A program made the position numbers and the translations under genes. A stretch of 64,000 bases of DNA from Comamonadaceae bacterium (GTDB lineage: Bacteria; Pseudomonadota; Gammaproteobacteria; Burkholderiales; Burkholderiaceae_C): NCBI GenBank assembly GCA_007280205.1, contig QYPX01000230.1, positions 30,533 through 94,532 of the forward strand. The letters are read 5' to 3'. Below the pieces are notes generated by a model. The model was not told the DNA's origin. It saw only the letters and a list, made by a program, of their open reading frames with translations, and made no database searches. Shown in pieces: positions 34,926 to 45,275 of this stretch (its first letter is position 1; each line of letters opens with the position of its first letter).

Positions 34926-37900
34926 TCAGGCCAGCTTGGCTATGGGCGCTGCGGCCACAGCCAGCAGGCCCGCGCGCTCCTTGGCGGCCGCAGCGGCTGA
35001 GGTCTCACGCACATGACCATAGCCGCGAATTTTCTGCGGCAGGGCCGCCAGCGCAACAAGACTGTCGAGTGACTGCGCCTGTGGTGACTTGAGCAAGGCG
35101 TTGATCTCCTGTTCATAGTCGGCCAGCAGGCGCGCATCGAGCTGGCGCTCGGTGCTGTTGCGAAACGGGTCCAGCCAACTGCCACGCAGGCCGCGCAGCG
35201 CATTCATCGCCTTGAAGGCCGTCATGACCCAAGGACCGAGTTCAGCCTTCTTGACCTTGCCGGTGTCCTTGTCCACCTTGCCAAACGGCCAGGCACCGAA
35301 GTGAAAGTGCAACTGGTAGTCGCCCTCGAAGGTGCTTTCGAGTTGCTGGCGGAACGCGTCCGATGTGTACAGCCGCGCCACTTCCCACTCGTTCTTGGTC
35401 GCCAGCAGCTTGAAGTAACTCTGCGCCACGGCCTTGACGAGCCGTTCCTTGCCACCGAGTTGCAGGTCCACCTTGGCAACCCGATCCACCAGAGTCCGGT
35501 AGCGCGTGGCATACGCGGCGTTTTCGTAATCCGTCAGGAAGGCCTGATGGCGCTGCATCAGTTCGGTCAGCGACTCGTTCGTGCGTGGCACAAACTTGAT
35601 GACGTTGGCGGGCGTCGCCACTTTCTGCACCGCCGCCAGGTCGGTGGCGGCGCGCCGACCCCAGAGAAAAGCAGCCTTGTTGAATTCGATCTGCACCGCG
35701 TTGAGTTCGATCGCCTTGTTCAGTGCATCGAGTGAAACCGGCACCCAGCCGCGCTGCCAGGCGGCGCCAAGCATGAACATATTGGACGCCACGCTGTCGC
35801 CCATCAGGGCGCGCGCGATTTCAAGGCCGTTGGCGGCAAAGAAGTGCTCGCCGCAGACACTTCTGATGGTCTTCAGCATGGCATCGGCGTCCACGCTCCA
35901 GTCGGCGTTGCGGGCGAATTCGGATGTCGGGGTCACGTCGGTGCAGACCACGGCCCGGGTGCGCCCAGAGCGCATGCGCGACAGCGCCTCGTCGCCCGCC
36001 GTCACGATCAGGTCGCAGCCGATCACGGTATCGGCCTCGCCCGGTGCAATGCGGGTGGCGTGCAATTGCCCGGCGTCGGGCGCCATGTGCACATGCGAGA
36101 GCACAGCGCCATATTTTTGCGACAGGCCGGTCACGTCCAGAATCGAACAGGCCAGGCCGTCGATGTGCGCCGCCATGCCCAGCAACTGGCCGATGGTGAC
36201 AACGCCCGTGCCGCCAATGCCGCCCACCAGCACACTGAAGCTGCGCGTCGGCCGCTCAAAGACCGGCAAGGCCGGCTCGGGCAGCGCGGCGCTGGCCTGG
36301 CTGCTGACTTTGGCCGGTTTGCGCAACGCACCGCCGTGCACGCTGACAAAGCTGGGGCAAAAGCCTTCGACGCAGGTGAAGTCCTTATTGCAACTGTTCT
36401 GGTTGATCTGGCGCTTGCGCCCCAGTGGGGTCTCCAGCGGCTCGATCGACAGGCAGTTGGAAACCGTGCCGCAGTCGCCACAGCCTTCACAGACCGCGGC
36501 GTTGATGAAGCTGCGCTTGGCCGGATCGGCCCATTTGCCGCGCTTGCGCAGCCTGCGACGCTCGGTGGCGCAGGGTTGCTCGTAGACCAGCACCGTCACG
36601 CCTTTTTGCTCGCGCAGCCGGCGCTGCACCATCTCCATGTCGTCGCGGTGATGCACCTTGACCTCGGCGGGCAAATTGGCATTGGCGTATTTCTCGGGCT
36701 CGTCACTGACCAGCACCACCTCGCTGACACCCTCGGCCAGCAGTTCGCGAATGGTTTGCGGCACCGTCAGATCGCCGTCCACCGGCTGGCCACCGGTCAT
36801 CGAGACAAAGCCGTTGACCAGCAACTTGTAGGTCATCGGCACCTTGGCCGCAACCGCCTGGCGGATGGCCAGAAAACCGGAGTGGAAGAAGGTGCCGTCG
36901 CCCATGTTGGCGAACACATGAGGCTCGTCGGTAAAGGGTTGCTGACCCAGCCACATCGCGCCTTCGCCGCCCATGTGGGACACCGTGCCTGTCGTGCGCG
37001 GATTGTTCAGCATGGCAATCGTGTGGCAGCCAATGCCGGCCAGCGCTCTTGAGCCCTCAATCACCTTGGTGGAGCGGTTGTGCGGACAGCCGGAGCAGAA
37101 ACTCGCGTTGCGCTGCGCCGAACCCGGCCCCGGCACCTTCGGCCCCGGCAGACTGATGGCTTGCAGGCCGCAATCGGGCTGCAGCATCAGCATGACATCG
37201 AGCAGCACCTTGGCGACGATCAGCGGCGAGATCTCAGCGTTGTTCGGAAACGCGCGCACTGCGCGCTCCAGGCCGTAAGTTGGTGTGCCCAGCGCCTTGC
37301 CAATCACCTTGGGTTTGTTCGGCAGATTCAGGTCGTACAGAATGGACTTGATCTGTTCTTCGAGCAGCGGACGTTTTTCTTCCACCACCAGAATCGCGTC
37401 CACGCCCTGTGCCAGCGTGCGCACAAACTCAGGGTCCAGTGGCCATGTCATGCCAACCTTGGCGATGCGGATGCCCATCTCATCGAGTCGCTCTGCCGAC
37501 CAGCCCAGTTCCACCACGGCCTGGCGCACGTCCTGGTAGGCCTTGCCGGCCGACACAATGGCCAGCCGCGGCCTTGCCGTCTCGCTGCTGATGAGGTTCA
37601 AGCGATTGGCGCGGGCATAGGCCACTGCCGCGTAGAGCTTGTGGTTGTAAAGCCGCTCTTCGGCCATCAAGGCAGTATCGAAGGGGCGGATGGAGAGGCT
37701 GGGTGCGCCCATGGGTGTGCCCACCGGCAAGGAGGGCACTTCGGGCAGCACAATCTTCGGTGAATCCGGCCCAACGTAAATCGTGCCGCCGCCTTCGACC
37801 ACGTCGGTCACCACCTTCATGCCGACCCAGCATCCGGAAAAACGTGACATGGCGATGCCGTGCAGACCGAAGTCCAGCAGTTCCTGGGTGTTGGACGGGT

Positions 37901-38432
37901 AGAGCACCGGCAGCCCGGCGGCGATGAAGATCTGGTCAGAGAAATTGGTGATGGTGGAAGACTTGGCGCCGTGGTCGTCACCCGCCAGCGCCAGCACACC
38001 ACCCAGCGCGCTGGTACCTGCGCTGTTGGCATGACGCAGCACGTCGCCGCTGCGGTCGACGCCCGGACCCTTGCCGTACCAGATGCCAAAAACGCCGTCG
38101 ACCCGGGCGCCCGGAAATCTGCCTACGTGCTGCGAGCCCCAGATCGCGGTGGCTGCCAGGTCTTCGTTGACGGCCGCTCGAAAGACGATGTTGTTCTGTT
38201 TCAGAACCGCTTCGGCCTGCCACAGGTCCATGTCGTAGCGACCCAGCGGCGAGCCACGGTAGCCCGAGACATAGCCGCCGGTCTTCTTGCCCTCGGCCTC
38301 GTCCCGCAAACGCTGCTGGATCGGCAGACGCACCAGCGCCTGCGTGCCGGCCAGAAAGACCCAGCCCTCCTTGACCTGGTATTTATCGGCGAGGGTGATG
38401 TCGGGCTGAGCCAACTTGTCAGGCGCATTCAT
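34926..38432 (-). CDS. Indolepyruvate ferredoxin oxidoreductase, fused subunits
   Basis: This single 1168-residue polypeptide unites alpha and beta parts of an indolepyruvate (2-oxoacid) ferredoxin oxidoreductase. N-terminal thiamine-pyrophosphate-type regions include GYRGSPLGRYD and GMGGEG-like MGGEGAMW. The central ferredoxin part has CEGCGDCGTVSNC and CNKDFTCVEGFCPSF. The C-terminal gamma-like domain has GGIGGTGVVTIGQLL. It decarboxylates aryl pyruvates to acyl-CoA. Fused forms of this size are common in betaproteobacteria. ATG 38432 is clear. The gene is divergent from pilB. Confidence 0.9.
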   Translation of the reverse strand: MNAPDKLAQPDITLADKYQVKEGWVFLAGTQALVRLPIQQRLRDEAEGKKTGGYVSGYRGSPLGRYDMDLWQAEAVLKQNNIVFRAAVNEDLAATAIWGSQHVGRFPGARVDGVFGIWYGKGPGVDRSGDVLRHANSAGTSALGGVLALAGDDHGAKSSTITNFSDQIFIAAGLPVLYPSNTQELLDFGLHGIAMSRFSGCWVGMKVVTDVVEGGGTIYVGPDSPKIVLPEVPSLPVGTPMGAPSLSIRPFDTALMAEERLYNHKLYAAVAYARANRLNLISSETARPRLAIVSAGKAYQDVRQAVVELGWSAERLDEMGIRIAKVGMTWPLDPEFVRTLAQGVDAILVVEEKRPLLEEQIKSILYDLNLPNKPKVIGKALGTPTYGLERAVRAFPNNAEISPLIVAKVLLDVMLMLQPDCGLQAISLPGPKVPGPGSAQRNASFCSGCPHNRSTKVIEGSRALAGIGCHTIAMLNNPRTTGTVSHMGGEGAMWLGQQPFTDEPHVFANMGDGTFFHSGFLAIRQAVAAKVPMTYKLLVNGFVSMTGGQPVDGDLTVPQTIRELLAEGVSEVVLVSDEPEKYANANLPAEVKVHHRDDMEMVQRRLREQKGVTVLVYEQPCATERRRLRKRGKWADPAKRSFINAAVCEGCGDCGTVSNCLSIEPLETPLGRKRQINQNSCNKDFTCVEGFCPSFVSVHGGALRKPAKVSSQASAALPEPALPVFERPTRSFSVLVGGIGGTGVVTIGQLLGMAAHIDGLACSILDVTGLSQKYGAVLSHVHMAPDAGQLHATRIAPGEADTVIGCDLIVTAGDEALSRMRSGRTRAVVCTDVTPTSEFARNADWSVDADAMLKTIRSVCGEHFFAANGLEIARALMGDSVASNMFMLGAAWQRGWVPVSLDALNKAIELNAVQIEFNKAAFLWGRRAATDLAAVQKVATPANVIKFVPRTNESLTELMQRHQAFLTDYENAAYATRYRTLVDRVAKVDLQLGGKERLVKAVAQSYFKLLATKNEWEVARLYTSDAFRQQLESTFEGDYQLHFHFGAWPFGKVDKDTGKVKKAELGPWVMTAFKAMNALRGLRGSWLDPFRNSTERQLDARLLADYEQEINALLKSPQAQSLDSLVALAALPQKIRGYGHVRETSAAAAAKERAGLLAVAAAPIAKLA

Positions 38433-38550
38433 AGGCTACTCTCGTTACTGCACAAGAGGGGCATTATCAGACAGCTGCCTCTTGCTGTCCCACAGCGTCA
38501 ACTGACGATAATCAGGCAGTTCCCCGATTTGTCGTAGTACATTCCACCCT

Positions 38551-40284
38551 GTGGCCGCCGTCGATCTCTCTCTTTCCATAACTTCCAGCACCGTCCTGCC
38601 GGGGCTGGGCCGCGCGCTGGTACTGGCCGGCAAGATTGGGCAGCAGAAGGCTGAGGGCATCTACCGCAAGGCACAAGGCGCGCGAACCAGTTTCATCGCG
38701 GAGCTCACCGGCTCTGGCGTGGTGTCTGCGGTTGATCTGGCGCACACCCTGTCGGCCGCCTTCTCGACACCCCTGGTTGATTTGAGCGAGATTGACGCTC
38801 AGCGTCTGCCCAAGGGACTGCTGGACCCCAGGATTTGCCTCGATTACCGGGTCCTGGTTCTGGGTAAACGCCACAACCGGCTGATCGTCGCCACCGCAGA
38901 TCCTTCGGACAGCGAGGCGATCGAAAAGATCAAGTTTGCCACCCAGTTGCGCGTTGACTGGGTGCTGGCCGAATACGACAAGCTGCTGGCTCTGGTATCG
39001 AGCAGCGCCGCCTCTGCGGCGGAAACGATGGAGAGCATCATCGGTGACGAGTTTGAGTTTGATGAATCAGGCTCGGCCGAGTTGACCGACATTGACGACA
39101 ACTCTGCTGCTGAAATCGAAGACGCCCCGGTCGTCAGGTTCCTGCAAAAGATGCTGCTCGATGCCTACAACCTGCACGCATCCGATTTGCATTTCGAACC
39201 CTATGAGCACCATTACCGGGTGCGCTTTCGCATTGACGGGGAACTGCACGAAATCGCTGCACCGCCGGTCGTCATCAAGGACAAACTGGCATCGCGCATC
39301 AAGGTCATCTCGCGCATGGATATCTCGGAAAAGCGGATACCGCAGGATGGCAAGATGAAGCTCAAGGTCGGTCCCGACCGCATCATCGACTTTCGGGTCA
39401 GCACCCTGCCAACCATGTTTGGCGAAAAAATCGTGATCCGCATTCTTGACCCCAGCATCGCCAAGATGGGCATCGACGCCCTGGGTTACGAGCCAGAGGA
39501 AAAGGAAAGACTGCTGCGCGCCATCGAACGGCCCTACGGCATGATCCTGGTGACCGGCCCAACCGGTTCGGGCAAGACGGTTTCGCTGTATACCTGTCTG
39601 AACCTGCTGAACAAACCGGGCCTGAACATCGCAACCGCTGAAGACCCGTGCGAAATCAACCTGCCCGGCATCAATCAGGTCAATATCAATGACAAGGCTG
39701 GTTTGACCCTTTCAGTTGCGCTGAAATCATTTCTGCGACAGGATCCGGACATCATCATGGTTGGTGAAATTCGCGATCTGGAAACCGCCGATATTTCGAT
39801 CAAGGCGGCGCAGACCGGGCACCTTCTGCTGTCCACGCTGCATACCAATGACGCGCCGGCGACACTGGCACGCCTGCGCAACATGGGCATTGCCCCCTTC
39901 AACATTGCCTCCAGCGTGATTCTGATCACCGCACAACGTCTGGCGCGACGCCTGTGCCCGAAGTGCAAGACGCGCATCGATATTCCGCGCAAGACCCTGC
40001 TCGATGCCGGCTACCAGGACAACGAGCTCAACGATCCCTGGGTGTCCTACCGGCCGGTCGGCTGCGAGCATTGCACCAAAGGCTACAAAGGGCGTGTCGG
40101 CATCTACCAGGTGATGCCGATCAGCGAGGCAATGCAGCGCATCATCCTGCGTGACGGCAATGCGCTGGAGATCGGTCAACAGGCAGCCACCGAAGGTGTG
40201 CGCACACTGCGGCAAGCCGGTTTGCACAAAGTTAAACTGGGTCTGACTTCGCTGGAAGAAGTGCTCGCTGTGACGAACGAATAA
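38551..40284 (+). CDS. pilB: Type IV pilus assembly ATPase PilB
   Basis: The 577-residue GspE/PilB ATPase drives pilus extension. It has an N-terminal MshEN-like region, a Walker A motif GPTGSGKT near 336-343, the Asp box, Walker B with MVGEIRDLETAD, the His box, and a C-terminal zinc tetracysteine (CPKCKTR and GCEHCTKGYKGRVG). The first codon is GTG at 38551 with no in-frame ATG near it. A leaderless or late start is possible but less likely. pilC follows 21 bases downstream. Confidence 0.94.
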   Translation: MAAVDLSLSITSSTVLPGLGRALVLAGKIGQQKAEGIYRKAQGARTSFIAELTGSGVVSAVDLAHTLSAAFSTPLVDLSEIDAQRLPKGLLDPRICLDYRVLVLGKRHNRLIVATADPSDSEAIEKIKFATQLRVDWVLAEYDKLLALVSSSAASAAETMESIIGDEFEFDESGSAELTDIDDNSAAEIEDAPVVRFLQKMLLDAYNLHASDLHFEPYEHHYRVRFRIDGELHEIAAPPVVIKDKLASRIKVISRMDISEKRIPQDGKMKLKVGPDRIIDFRVSTLPTMFGEKIVIRILDPSIAKMGIDALGYEPEEKERLLRAIERPYGMILVTGPTGSGKTVSLYTCLNLLNKPGLNIATAEDPCEINLPGINQVNINDKAGLTLSVALKSFLRQDPDIIMVGEIRDLETADISIKAAQTGHLLLSTLHTNDAPATLARLRNMGIAPFNIASSVILITAQRLARRLCPKCKTRIDIPRKTLLDAGYQDNELNDPWVSYRPVGCEHCTKGYKGRVGIYQVMPISEAMQRIILRDGNALEIGQQAATEGVRTLRQAGLHKVKLGLTSLEEVLAVTNE

Positions 40285-40305
40285 ACCAGCAATCCAGAGG
40301 ACGCG

Positions 40306-41523
40306 ATGGTAACTTCAAGGATCAAGGGCATCAAGGACTACGTCTTTGAATGGGAAGGCCGGGACCGCAACGGCAAGTCGGTGCATGGCGAAACGCGGGC
40401 TGGTGGCGTGCACCAGGTGCAGGCTGCGCTGCGCCGCCAGGGCGTGACACCAACCAAGATCAAGAAGCGCAAGATGCGCTCCGGCAAGGCCATCAAACCG
40501 AAAGATCTGGCCATCTTCACGCGCCAGCTCGCGACCATGATGAAAGCCGGCGTACCACTGTTGCAGGCCTTTGACATCGTTGGCCGTGGCAACCCGAACG
40601 CGAGTGTCACCAAGCTGCTCAACGACATCCGCACCGACGTCGAAACCGGCACCTCACTGAGCACGGCCTTTCGCAAGTATCCCCTGTACTTTGACAATCT
40701 CTACTGCAACCTGATCGAGGCTGGCGAGACCGCGGGTATCCTGGATCAGTTGCTCGAACGCCTGGCGGTCTACATGGAAAAGACCGAGGCCATGAAATCC
40801 AAGATCAAGTCGGCCCTGATGTACCCGATTTCGGTCTTGATCGTCGCTTTTGTGGTGACCGCTGTCATCATGATTTTTGTGGTGCCGGCGTTCAAGGAAG
40901 TGTTCGCCAATTTCGGTGCCGACCTGCCAACACCGACGCTGGTGGTGATCGCCATCAGTGAAATATTCGTCAAGTACTGGTATCTGATTTTTGGCTCGAT
41001 TGGCGGTGGTTTCTATTTTTTCATGCAAGCCTGGCGACGCAACGAACAAATGCAGAACGTGATGGACCGCATCATGCTCAAGATGCCGATCTTCGGTGTG
41101 CTGGTGGACAAGTCCTGTGTGGCGCGCTGGACACGCACGCTGTCCACCATGTTCGCGGCCGGCGTGCCGCTGGTGGAGGCACTGGACTCTGTTGGTGGTG
41201 CGGCCGGCAATTCGGTCTATCTGAACGCTACCAAGAAAATCCAGCAGGAGGTTTCCACCGGCACCGCCCTGACCGTCGCCATGGGCAATGCGGGCCTGTT
41301 TCCCTCCATGGTGCTGCAGATGTGCGCGATTGGAGAAGAGTCCGGCTCGATCGATCACATGCTGGGCAAGGCAGCTGATTTTTATGAGGCCGAAGTCGAC
41401 GACATGGTGGCCGGCATTTCGAGCTTGATGGAGCCCATCATCATTGTCATTCTGGGTACCCTGATTGGCGGCATTGTGGTCGCCATGTACCTGCCCATTT
41501 TCAAACTGGGTCAGGTGGTCTGA
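40306..41523 (+). CDS. pilC: Type IV pilus inner membrane platform protein PilC
   Basis: The 405-residue protein has two GspF domains with membrane helices near residues 178-200, 228-245 and 378-398. It shows conserved QLATMMKAGVPLLQAFDI and the mirrored TLSTMFAAGVPLVEALDS. PilC anchors the motor ATPase to the pilin base. Its stop overlaps the pilD start as TGATG, so translation is probably coupled. Confidence 0.95.
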   Translation: MVTSRIKGIKDYVFEWEGRDRNGKSVHGETRAGGVHQVQAALRRQGVTPTKIKKRKMRSGKAIKPKDLAIFTRQLATMMKAGVPLLQAFDIVGRGNPNASVTKLLNDIRTDVETGTSLSTAFRKYPLYFDNLYCNLIEAGETAGILDQLLERLAVYMEKTEAMKSKIKSALMYPISVLIVAFVVTAVIMIFVVPAFKEVFANFGADLPTPTLVVIAISEIFVKYWYLIFGSIGGGFYFFMQAWRRNEQMQNVMDRIMLKMPIFGVLVDKSCVARWTRTLSTMFAAGVPLVEALDSVGGAAGNSVYLNATKKIQQEVSTGTALTVAMGNAGLFPSMVLQMCAIGEESGSIDHMLGKAADFYEAEVDDMVAGISSLMEPIIIVILGTLIGGIVVAMYLPIFKLGQVV

Positions 41524-42365
41524 TGCTGATCTCAAGCGGGATGGACGCCGCCCTGTTTGGCGTCCTGGGACTGCTGATTGGCAGTTTTCTCAATGTCGTG
41601 ATCCACCGCCTGCCGATCATGCTGGAGGCGCAGTGGAAGGCGGAGTGCGCCGAACAGAATGGCTTGCCGCTGCCAGCACCAGCGCGTTTGAACCTGATGC
41701 AACCCGGCTCTCGCTGTCCCCATTGCGGCCACGCCATAAGCTGGCATGAGAATATTCCCGTCCTGAGTTATCTCCGCCTGGGCGGTAAATGTTCAGCCTG
41801 CAAGGCCGCCATCAGCCTGCGCTATCCGCTGGTGGAACTGAGCACCGCCGTCCTGTTTTCCTGTTGTGCCTGGAAATGGGGCGCCAGCCCGACGGCACTG
41901 CTCTGGAGTGCTTTTTCCGCGACCCTGCTGGCACTGGCCTTGATCGACTGGGATACCACGCTGCTGCCCGATGCCATGACGCTGCCGCTGCTCTGGGCCG
42001 GGCTGATCGCCGCAGCACTGCAGTGGACCAGCGTCCCGCTGGCGTCTGCTTTCTGGGGCGCCGTTGTCGGCTATCTTTCCTTGTGGCTGATCTATTGGGT
42101 CTTCAAGCTGATCACCGGCAAGGAGGGCATGGGTTTTGGTGATTTCAAGCTCTATGCCGCGCTCGGAGCCTGGTTTGGCTGGCAGGCGCTGGTACCCATC
42201 ATCCTGATGTCCTCGGTCATCGGTGCTGTCATCGGCATTGCGATGAAATTTTCCAGCGGTCTGCGCGAGGGTGGCTACCTGCCCTTTGGTCCCTTTCTGG
42301 CTGGCGCCGGTCTGGCGGTCATGGTTTTCGGACCGGCCACACTGCTGCGTTGGATCGGACTCTGA
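41523..42365 (+). CDS. pilD: Prepilin peptidase PilD
   Basis: The 280-residue membrane aspartic protease cleaves and N-methylates type IV prepilins. It has two zinc CxxC pairs (RCPHCGH and KCSACKAA) and the aspartates LIDWDTTLLPD and GFGDFKLYAALGAW of the active site. Several hydrophobic helices cover the rest. It follows pilBC as in many proteobacteria and precedes coaE with a three-base gap. Confidence 0.95.
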   Translation: MLISSGMDAALFGVLGLLIGSFLNVVIHRLPIMLEAQWKAECAEQNGLPLPAPARLNLMQPGSRCPHCGHAISWHENIPVLSYLRLGGKCSACKAAISLRYPLVELSTAVLFSCCAWKWGASPTALLWSAFSATLLALALIDWDTTLLPDAMTLPLLWAGLIAAALQWTSVPLASAFWGAVVGYLSLWLIYWVFKLITGKEGMGFGDFKLYAALGAWFGWQALVPIILMSSVIGAVIGIAMKFSSGLREGGYLPFGPFLAGAGLAVMVFGPATLLRWIGL

Positions 42366-42368
42366 ATC

Positions 42369-42986
42369 GTGCCAGCTCCTGTGCGGCTCGGACTGACCGG
42401 CGGCATTGGCAGCGGCAAAAGCACGGTTGCCGGTTTGCTGGTCGGGCTCGGTGCGGGCCTGGTCGACGCAGATGCCATCTCGCGCCAGCTGACCATTGCG
42501 GGGGGCCTGGCGATGTCAGCCATTGCTGCCACATTTGGTTCGGACTTTGTTGACGCCAGCGGAGCGCTGGCGCGCGACCGCATGCGCCAGCTGGTGCACA
42601 CGGACGCCAGCGCACGGATCAGACTGGAGGCCATCATCCATCCGCTGGTGGGGCAGGAAAGCCGGCGCCAGGCGGCGCTTCTTGCCGAACAGGCCTACCC
42701 CTGCATCGTCTTCGACGTCCCGCTGCTGGTCGAATCGGCCCACTGGCGAGGCGATCTCGATCATGTGCTGGTAGTCGATTGCACGACCGAAAAACAGATC
42801 GACCGGGTCATGGCGCGCAACCAGCTGTCGCGAGCAGAAGTTGAAAAAATCATTGCCTCCCAGGCCAGCCGCAGACTGCGCCTGGAGGCAGCAGACAGCG
42901 TCATCTTCAACGTCGGTCTGTCGCTTGATGAGCTGGCGGTCGAGTTGCAGCAAATTTCGGCCCGCTTCGGGCTATCATCCGGGTAA
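42369..42986 (+). CDS. coaE: Dephospho-CoA kinase
   Basis: The 205-residue P-loop kinase performs the last step of coenzyme A synthesis. It has GLTGGIGSGKSTVAGLL, then DADAISRQLT and the FDVPLLVES motif. GTG 42369 fits the family's N-terminus. The pilD-coaE-zapD-yacG order is conserved in many gamma- and betaproteobacteria. Confidence 0.95.
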   Translation: MPAPVRLGLTGGIGSGKSTVAGLLVGLGAGLVDADAISRQLTIAGGLAMSAIAATFGSDFVDASGALARDRMRQLVHTDASARIRLEAIIHPLVGQESRRQAALLAEQAYPCIVFDVPLLVESAHWRGDLDHVLVVDCTTEKQIDRVMARNQLSRAEVEKIIASQASRRLRLEAADSVIFNVGLSLDELAVELQQISARFGLSSG

Positions 42987-43016
42987 CAGCGAAGCCTGAC
43001 CAGCATAGAAATCAGC

Positions 43017-43772
43017 GTGATCCTTTACGAATACCCCTTTAACGAGCGCATCCGCACCTACTTGCGACTGGAACAGCTCTTTCTTCGCTTGAGCGAATTT
43101 GTCGTGCGCGAATCTGCGCTGGACCACCACTTTGCGCTGGCCACGATCTTCGAAGTGATGGATGTGGGGGCGCGTGCCGACCTCAAGTCCGACGTACTCA
43201 AGGACCTGGACAAGCAAAGGCACGTGCTCGATGGTTACAGGGACAATCCGGCGATTGCACCAGATGTTCTGGACAAGGTGTTCAATCAGGTGGATCGCTG
43301 TTTTGCAGCCCTGACCAGTGTGCCGGGAAAAGCCGGGCAGTCACTGACAGAAAACGACTGGCTGATGAGCATCCGCAGTCGGGTTGGCATTCCGGGGGGC
43401 ACCTGCGCCTTCGACCTGCCGGCCTACTACGCCTGGCAGCAGCACGACGCCGCCCGGCGCAGAGCCGATCTGGAACGCTGGGCCGGCACACTGACGCCGC
43501 TGGCCGAAGCGATTTATCTTCTGCTCAAGGTGCTGCGTGGCTCCAGCACGGCGCAAAAAGTGATGGCGACCGGTGGTCAGTTCCAGCAGAACCTGCCGCA
43601 GGGCAAGACCTTTCAGCTCTTGCGCATGACGCTGGATCCGGCGCTGGAATTGATCCCGGAGATCAGTGGCAATCGCCTGATGGTGTCGATTCGCCTGATG
43701 CGCCACGGTGATGATGACAAACTGCACGCCAGCCAGGAAGACACCGCCTTTGAACTGACCTTGTGCGCATGA
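43017..43772 (+). CDS. zapD: Cell division protein ZapD
   Basis: The 251-residue ZapD (YacF) cross-links FtsZ filaments at the Z ring. It begins with ILYEYPFNERIRTYLRLEQLF, a family signature. The rest is helical with the C-terminal EISGNRLMVSIRLM strand segment. The start is GTG 43017. Its stop overlaps the yacG ATG as ATGA. Confidence 0.93.
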   Translation: MILYEYPFNERIRTYLRLEQLFLRLSEFVVRESALDHHFALATIFEVMDVGARADLKSDVLKDLDKQRHVLDGYRDNPAIAPDVLDKVFNQVDRCFAALTSVPGKAGQSLTENDWLMSIRSRVGIPGGTCAFDLPAYYAWQQHDAARRRADLERWAGTLTPLAEAIYLLLKVLRGSSTAQKVMATGGQFQQNLPQGKTFQLLRMTLDPALELIPEISGNRLMVSIRLMRHGDDDKLHASQEDTAFELTLCA

Positions 43773-43978
43773 CCTCGGCCCCAAAAACAGTCTCTTGCCC
43801 GAGTTGCGGCGGCGACAGTGTTTACGCAATTTCCAACCCGTTTCGACCTTTTTGCAGCGCGCGCTGCAAGAACGTCGATCTGGGCGCCTGGGCCAGTGAG
43901 AGTTTTCGTATGCCGATCAGCAGCAACGCTGAAGATCAGCCACTTGAGGACGCGCCGCCCTCGTCCGCCAGCCACTGA
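43769..43978 (+). CDS. yacG: DNA gyrase inhibitor YacG
   Basis: The 69-residue zinc-finger protein has CPSCGG and FCSARCKNVDLGAW, giving the four zinc-binding cysteines of YacG, which binds GyrB. ATG 43769 is used rather than the GTG at 43763. It overlaps the zapD stop by four bases. Its 3-prime end overlaps the convergent mutT gene by about 43 bases, a tight packing. Confidence 0.92.
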   Translation: MTSAPKTVSCPSCGGDSVYAISNPFRPFCSARCKNVDLGAWASESFRMPISSNAEDQPLEDAPPSSASH

Positions 43979-44400
43979 AGTACCGGCAGCGTCCCCGGCA
44001 ACACGGGAGTCAGTTGTACCGGTAGCTGCTGCCAGGAACAGGACTGCCCCTCACGCATCTGCAGTTCTCCGCTCCATTGGTAGACCTTGAGAAAGTTCAG
44101 ACGCACCAGCGCATGGGGATAGTCCACCGTCGCGCAGTGCCAGGGCAGAGCCTCGCCGATCAGGATACCGAGTTCCTCCTGCAACTCACGCCGCAGGGCC
44201 TGCTCCACGGTCTCCCCGGGTTCGCACTTGCCACCAGGAAACTCCCAGTAGTCCTGGTAGACCTTGCCTGGCGGGCGACTGGTCAACAGAAAGGCACCGT
44301 CCGCCCGGAACAGCACACCGACCGCGACCTCGATCGCTGCCCGATCGGCGCCACCGCTGCGCGGCAATTCGGCGTTTGCCACCAGAACCGTCGCGGTCAT
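43936..44400 (-). CDS. mutT: MutT-type NUDIX hydrolase (8-oxo-dGTPase)
   Basis: The 154-residue NUDIX protein has the Nudix box GGKCEPGETVEQALRRELQEELGI and the MutT-like WEFPGG segment. It removes 8-oxo-dGTP from the nucleotide pool. It overlaps the AAA ATPase gene by four bases (ATGA) and yacG convergently. The RNA pyrophosphohydrolase family is an alternative that fits less well with the WEFPGG context. Confidence 0.88.
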   Translation of the reverse strand: MTATVLVANAELPRSGGADRAAIEVAVGVLFRADGAFLLTSRPPGKVYQDYWEFPGGKCEPGETVEQALRRELQEELGILIGEALPWHCATVDYPHALVRLNFLKVYQWSGELQMREGQSCSWQQLPVQLTPVLPGTLPVLQWLADEGGASSSG

Positions 44401-45275
44401 GGGGTTTGCGAATGCCCGCCAGCGTAGTCGCGCGCAAACTGGTAGGCGACACGCCCACTGCGCGAACCCCGCTCCAGCGCCCAGATCAGCGCGTCCGCTC
44501 GCGCTGCTTCAATCGCCGGCGCCAGCACGCCAAAGGACGAAAGCCACTGGGCCACGATCGTCAGGTATTCATCCTGCGTGAAGGGGTAAAAGCTGACCCA
44601 CAGACCAAAACGCTCGGACAGGGAGATTTTTTCTTCCACCACTTCGCCTGGATGAACTTCACCATCGGCCGTGTGCGTATAGCTGAGGTTCTCCTGCATG
44701 TACTCGGGCAGCAGATGGCGCCGGTTGCTGGTGGCGTAGATCAGCACGTTGGCCGTGGTTGCCGCCACCGAGCCGTCAAGGATCGACTTGAGCGCCTTGT
44801 AACCCGGCTCACCATCCTCAAAGCTCAGGTCATCGCAATAGACGATGAATTTCTCGCTGCGCTCTGAGACCACATCCACAATATCGGGCAAGTCGGTCAG
44901 ATCGGCCTTGTCGACCTCGATCAGGCGCAAACCACGCGCTGCGTATTCATTCAGACAGGCTTTGATCAGGGAGGACTTGCCGGTACCCCGGGCCCCGGTC
45001 AAAAGCACGTTGTTGGCCGGTTGACCGCCGACAAAATGCGCTGTGTTGCGGCGGATCTTTTCCTTTTGCGGCTCGATTTCTTTCAGATCCGACAAGCGCA
45101 TGGCAGCAACGTGGCGCACCGGCTCGAGCACGCCATGGCCCGAGCTGCGCTTGCGATAGCGATAAGCCACGGAGGCGTTCCAGTCCGGTGCCGTCAAGGC
45201 CTGCGGCAAGACCGCCTCAATGCGGTCAATCAGGTGCTCGGCGCGCGCCAGCAAGTGCTCGAACTGGGTGTTCAT
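44397..45275 (-). CDS. DUF815-type AAA ATP-binding protein
   Basis: The 292-residue P-loop protein has Walker [14 protein letters not shown], Walker B-like [11 protein letters not shown], and an arginine-rich sensor region ([11 protein letters not shown]). It belongs to the DUF815 family, common between argJ and mutT in betaproteobacteria. Its cellular role is unknown. It overlaps mutT and argJ by four bases at each end, so the three genes probably form an operon. Confidence 0.85.
   Translation of the reverse strand: MNTQFEHLLARAEHLIDRIEAVLPQALTAPDWNASVAYRYRKRSSGHGVLEPVRHVAAMRLSDLKEIEPQKEKIRRNTAHFVGGQPANNVLLTGARGTGKSSLIKACLNEYAARGLRLIEVDKADLTDLPDIVDVVSERSEKFIVYCDDLSFEDGEPGYKALKSILDGSVAATTANVLIYATSNRRHLLPEYMQENLSYTHTADGEVHPGEVVEEKISLSERFGLWVSFYPFTQDEYLTIVAQWLSSFGVLAPAIEAARADALIWALERGSRSGRVAYQFARDYAGGHSQTP

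Noticed and set aside
35844-37052. 402-aa rightward ORF
   Set aside because: Antisense to the ior gene; composition is that of a shadow frame.
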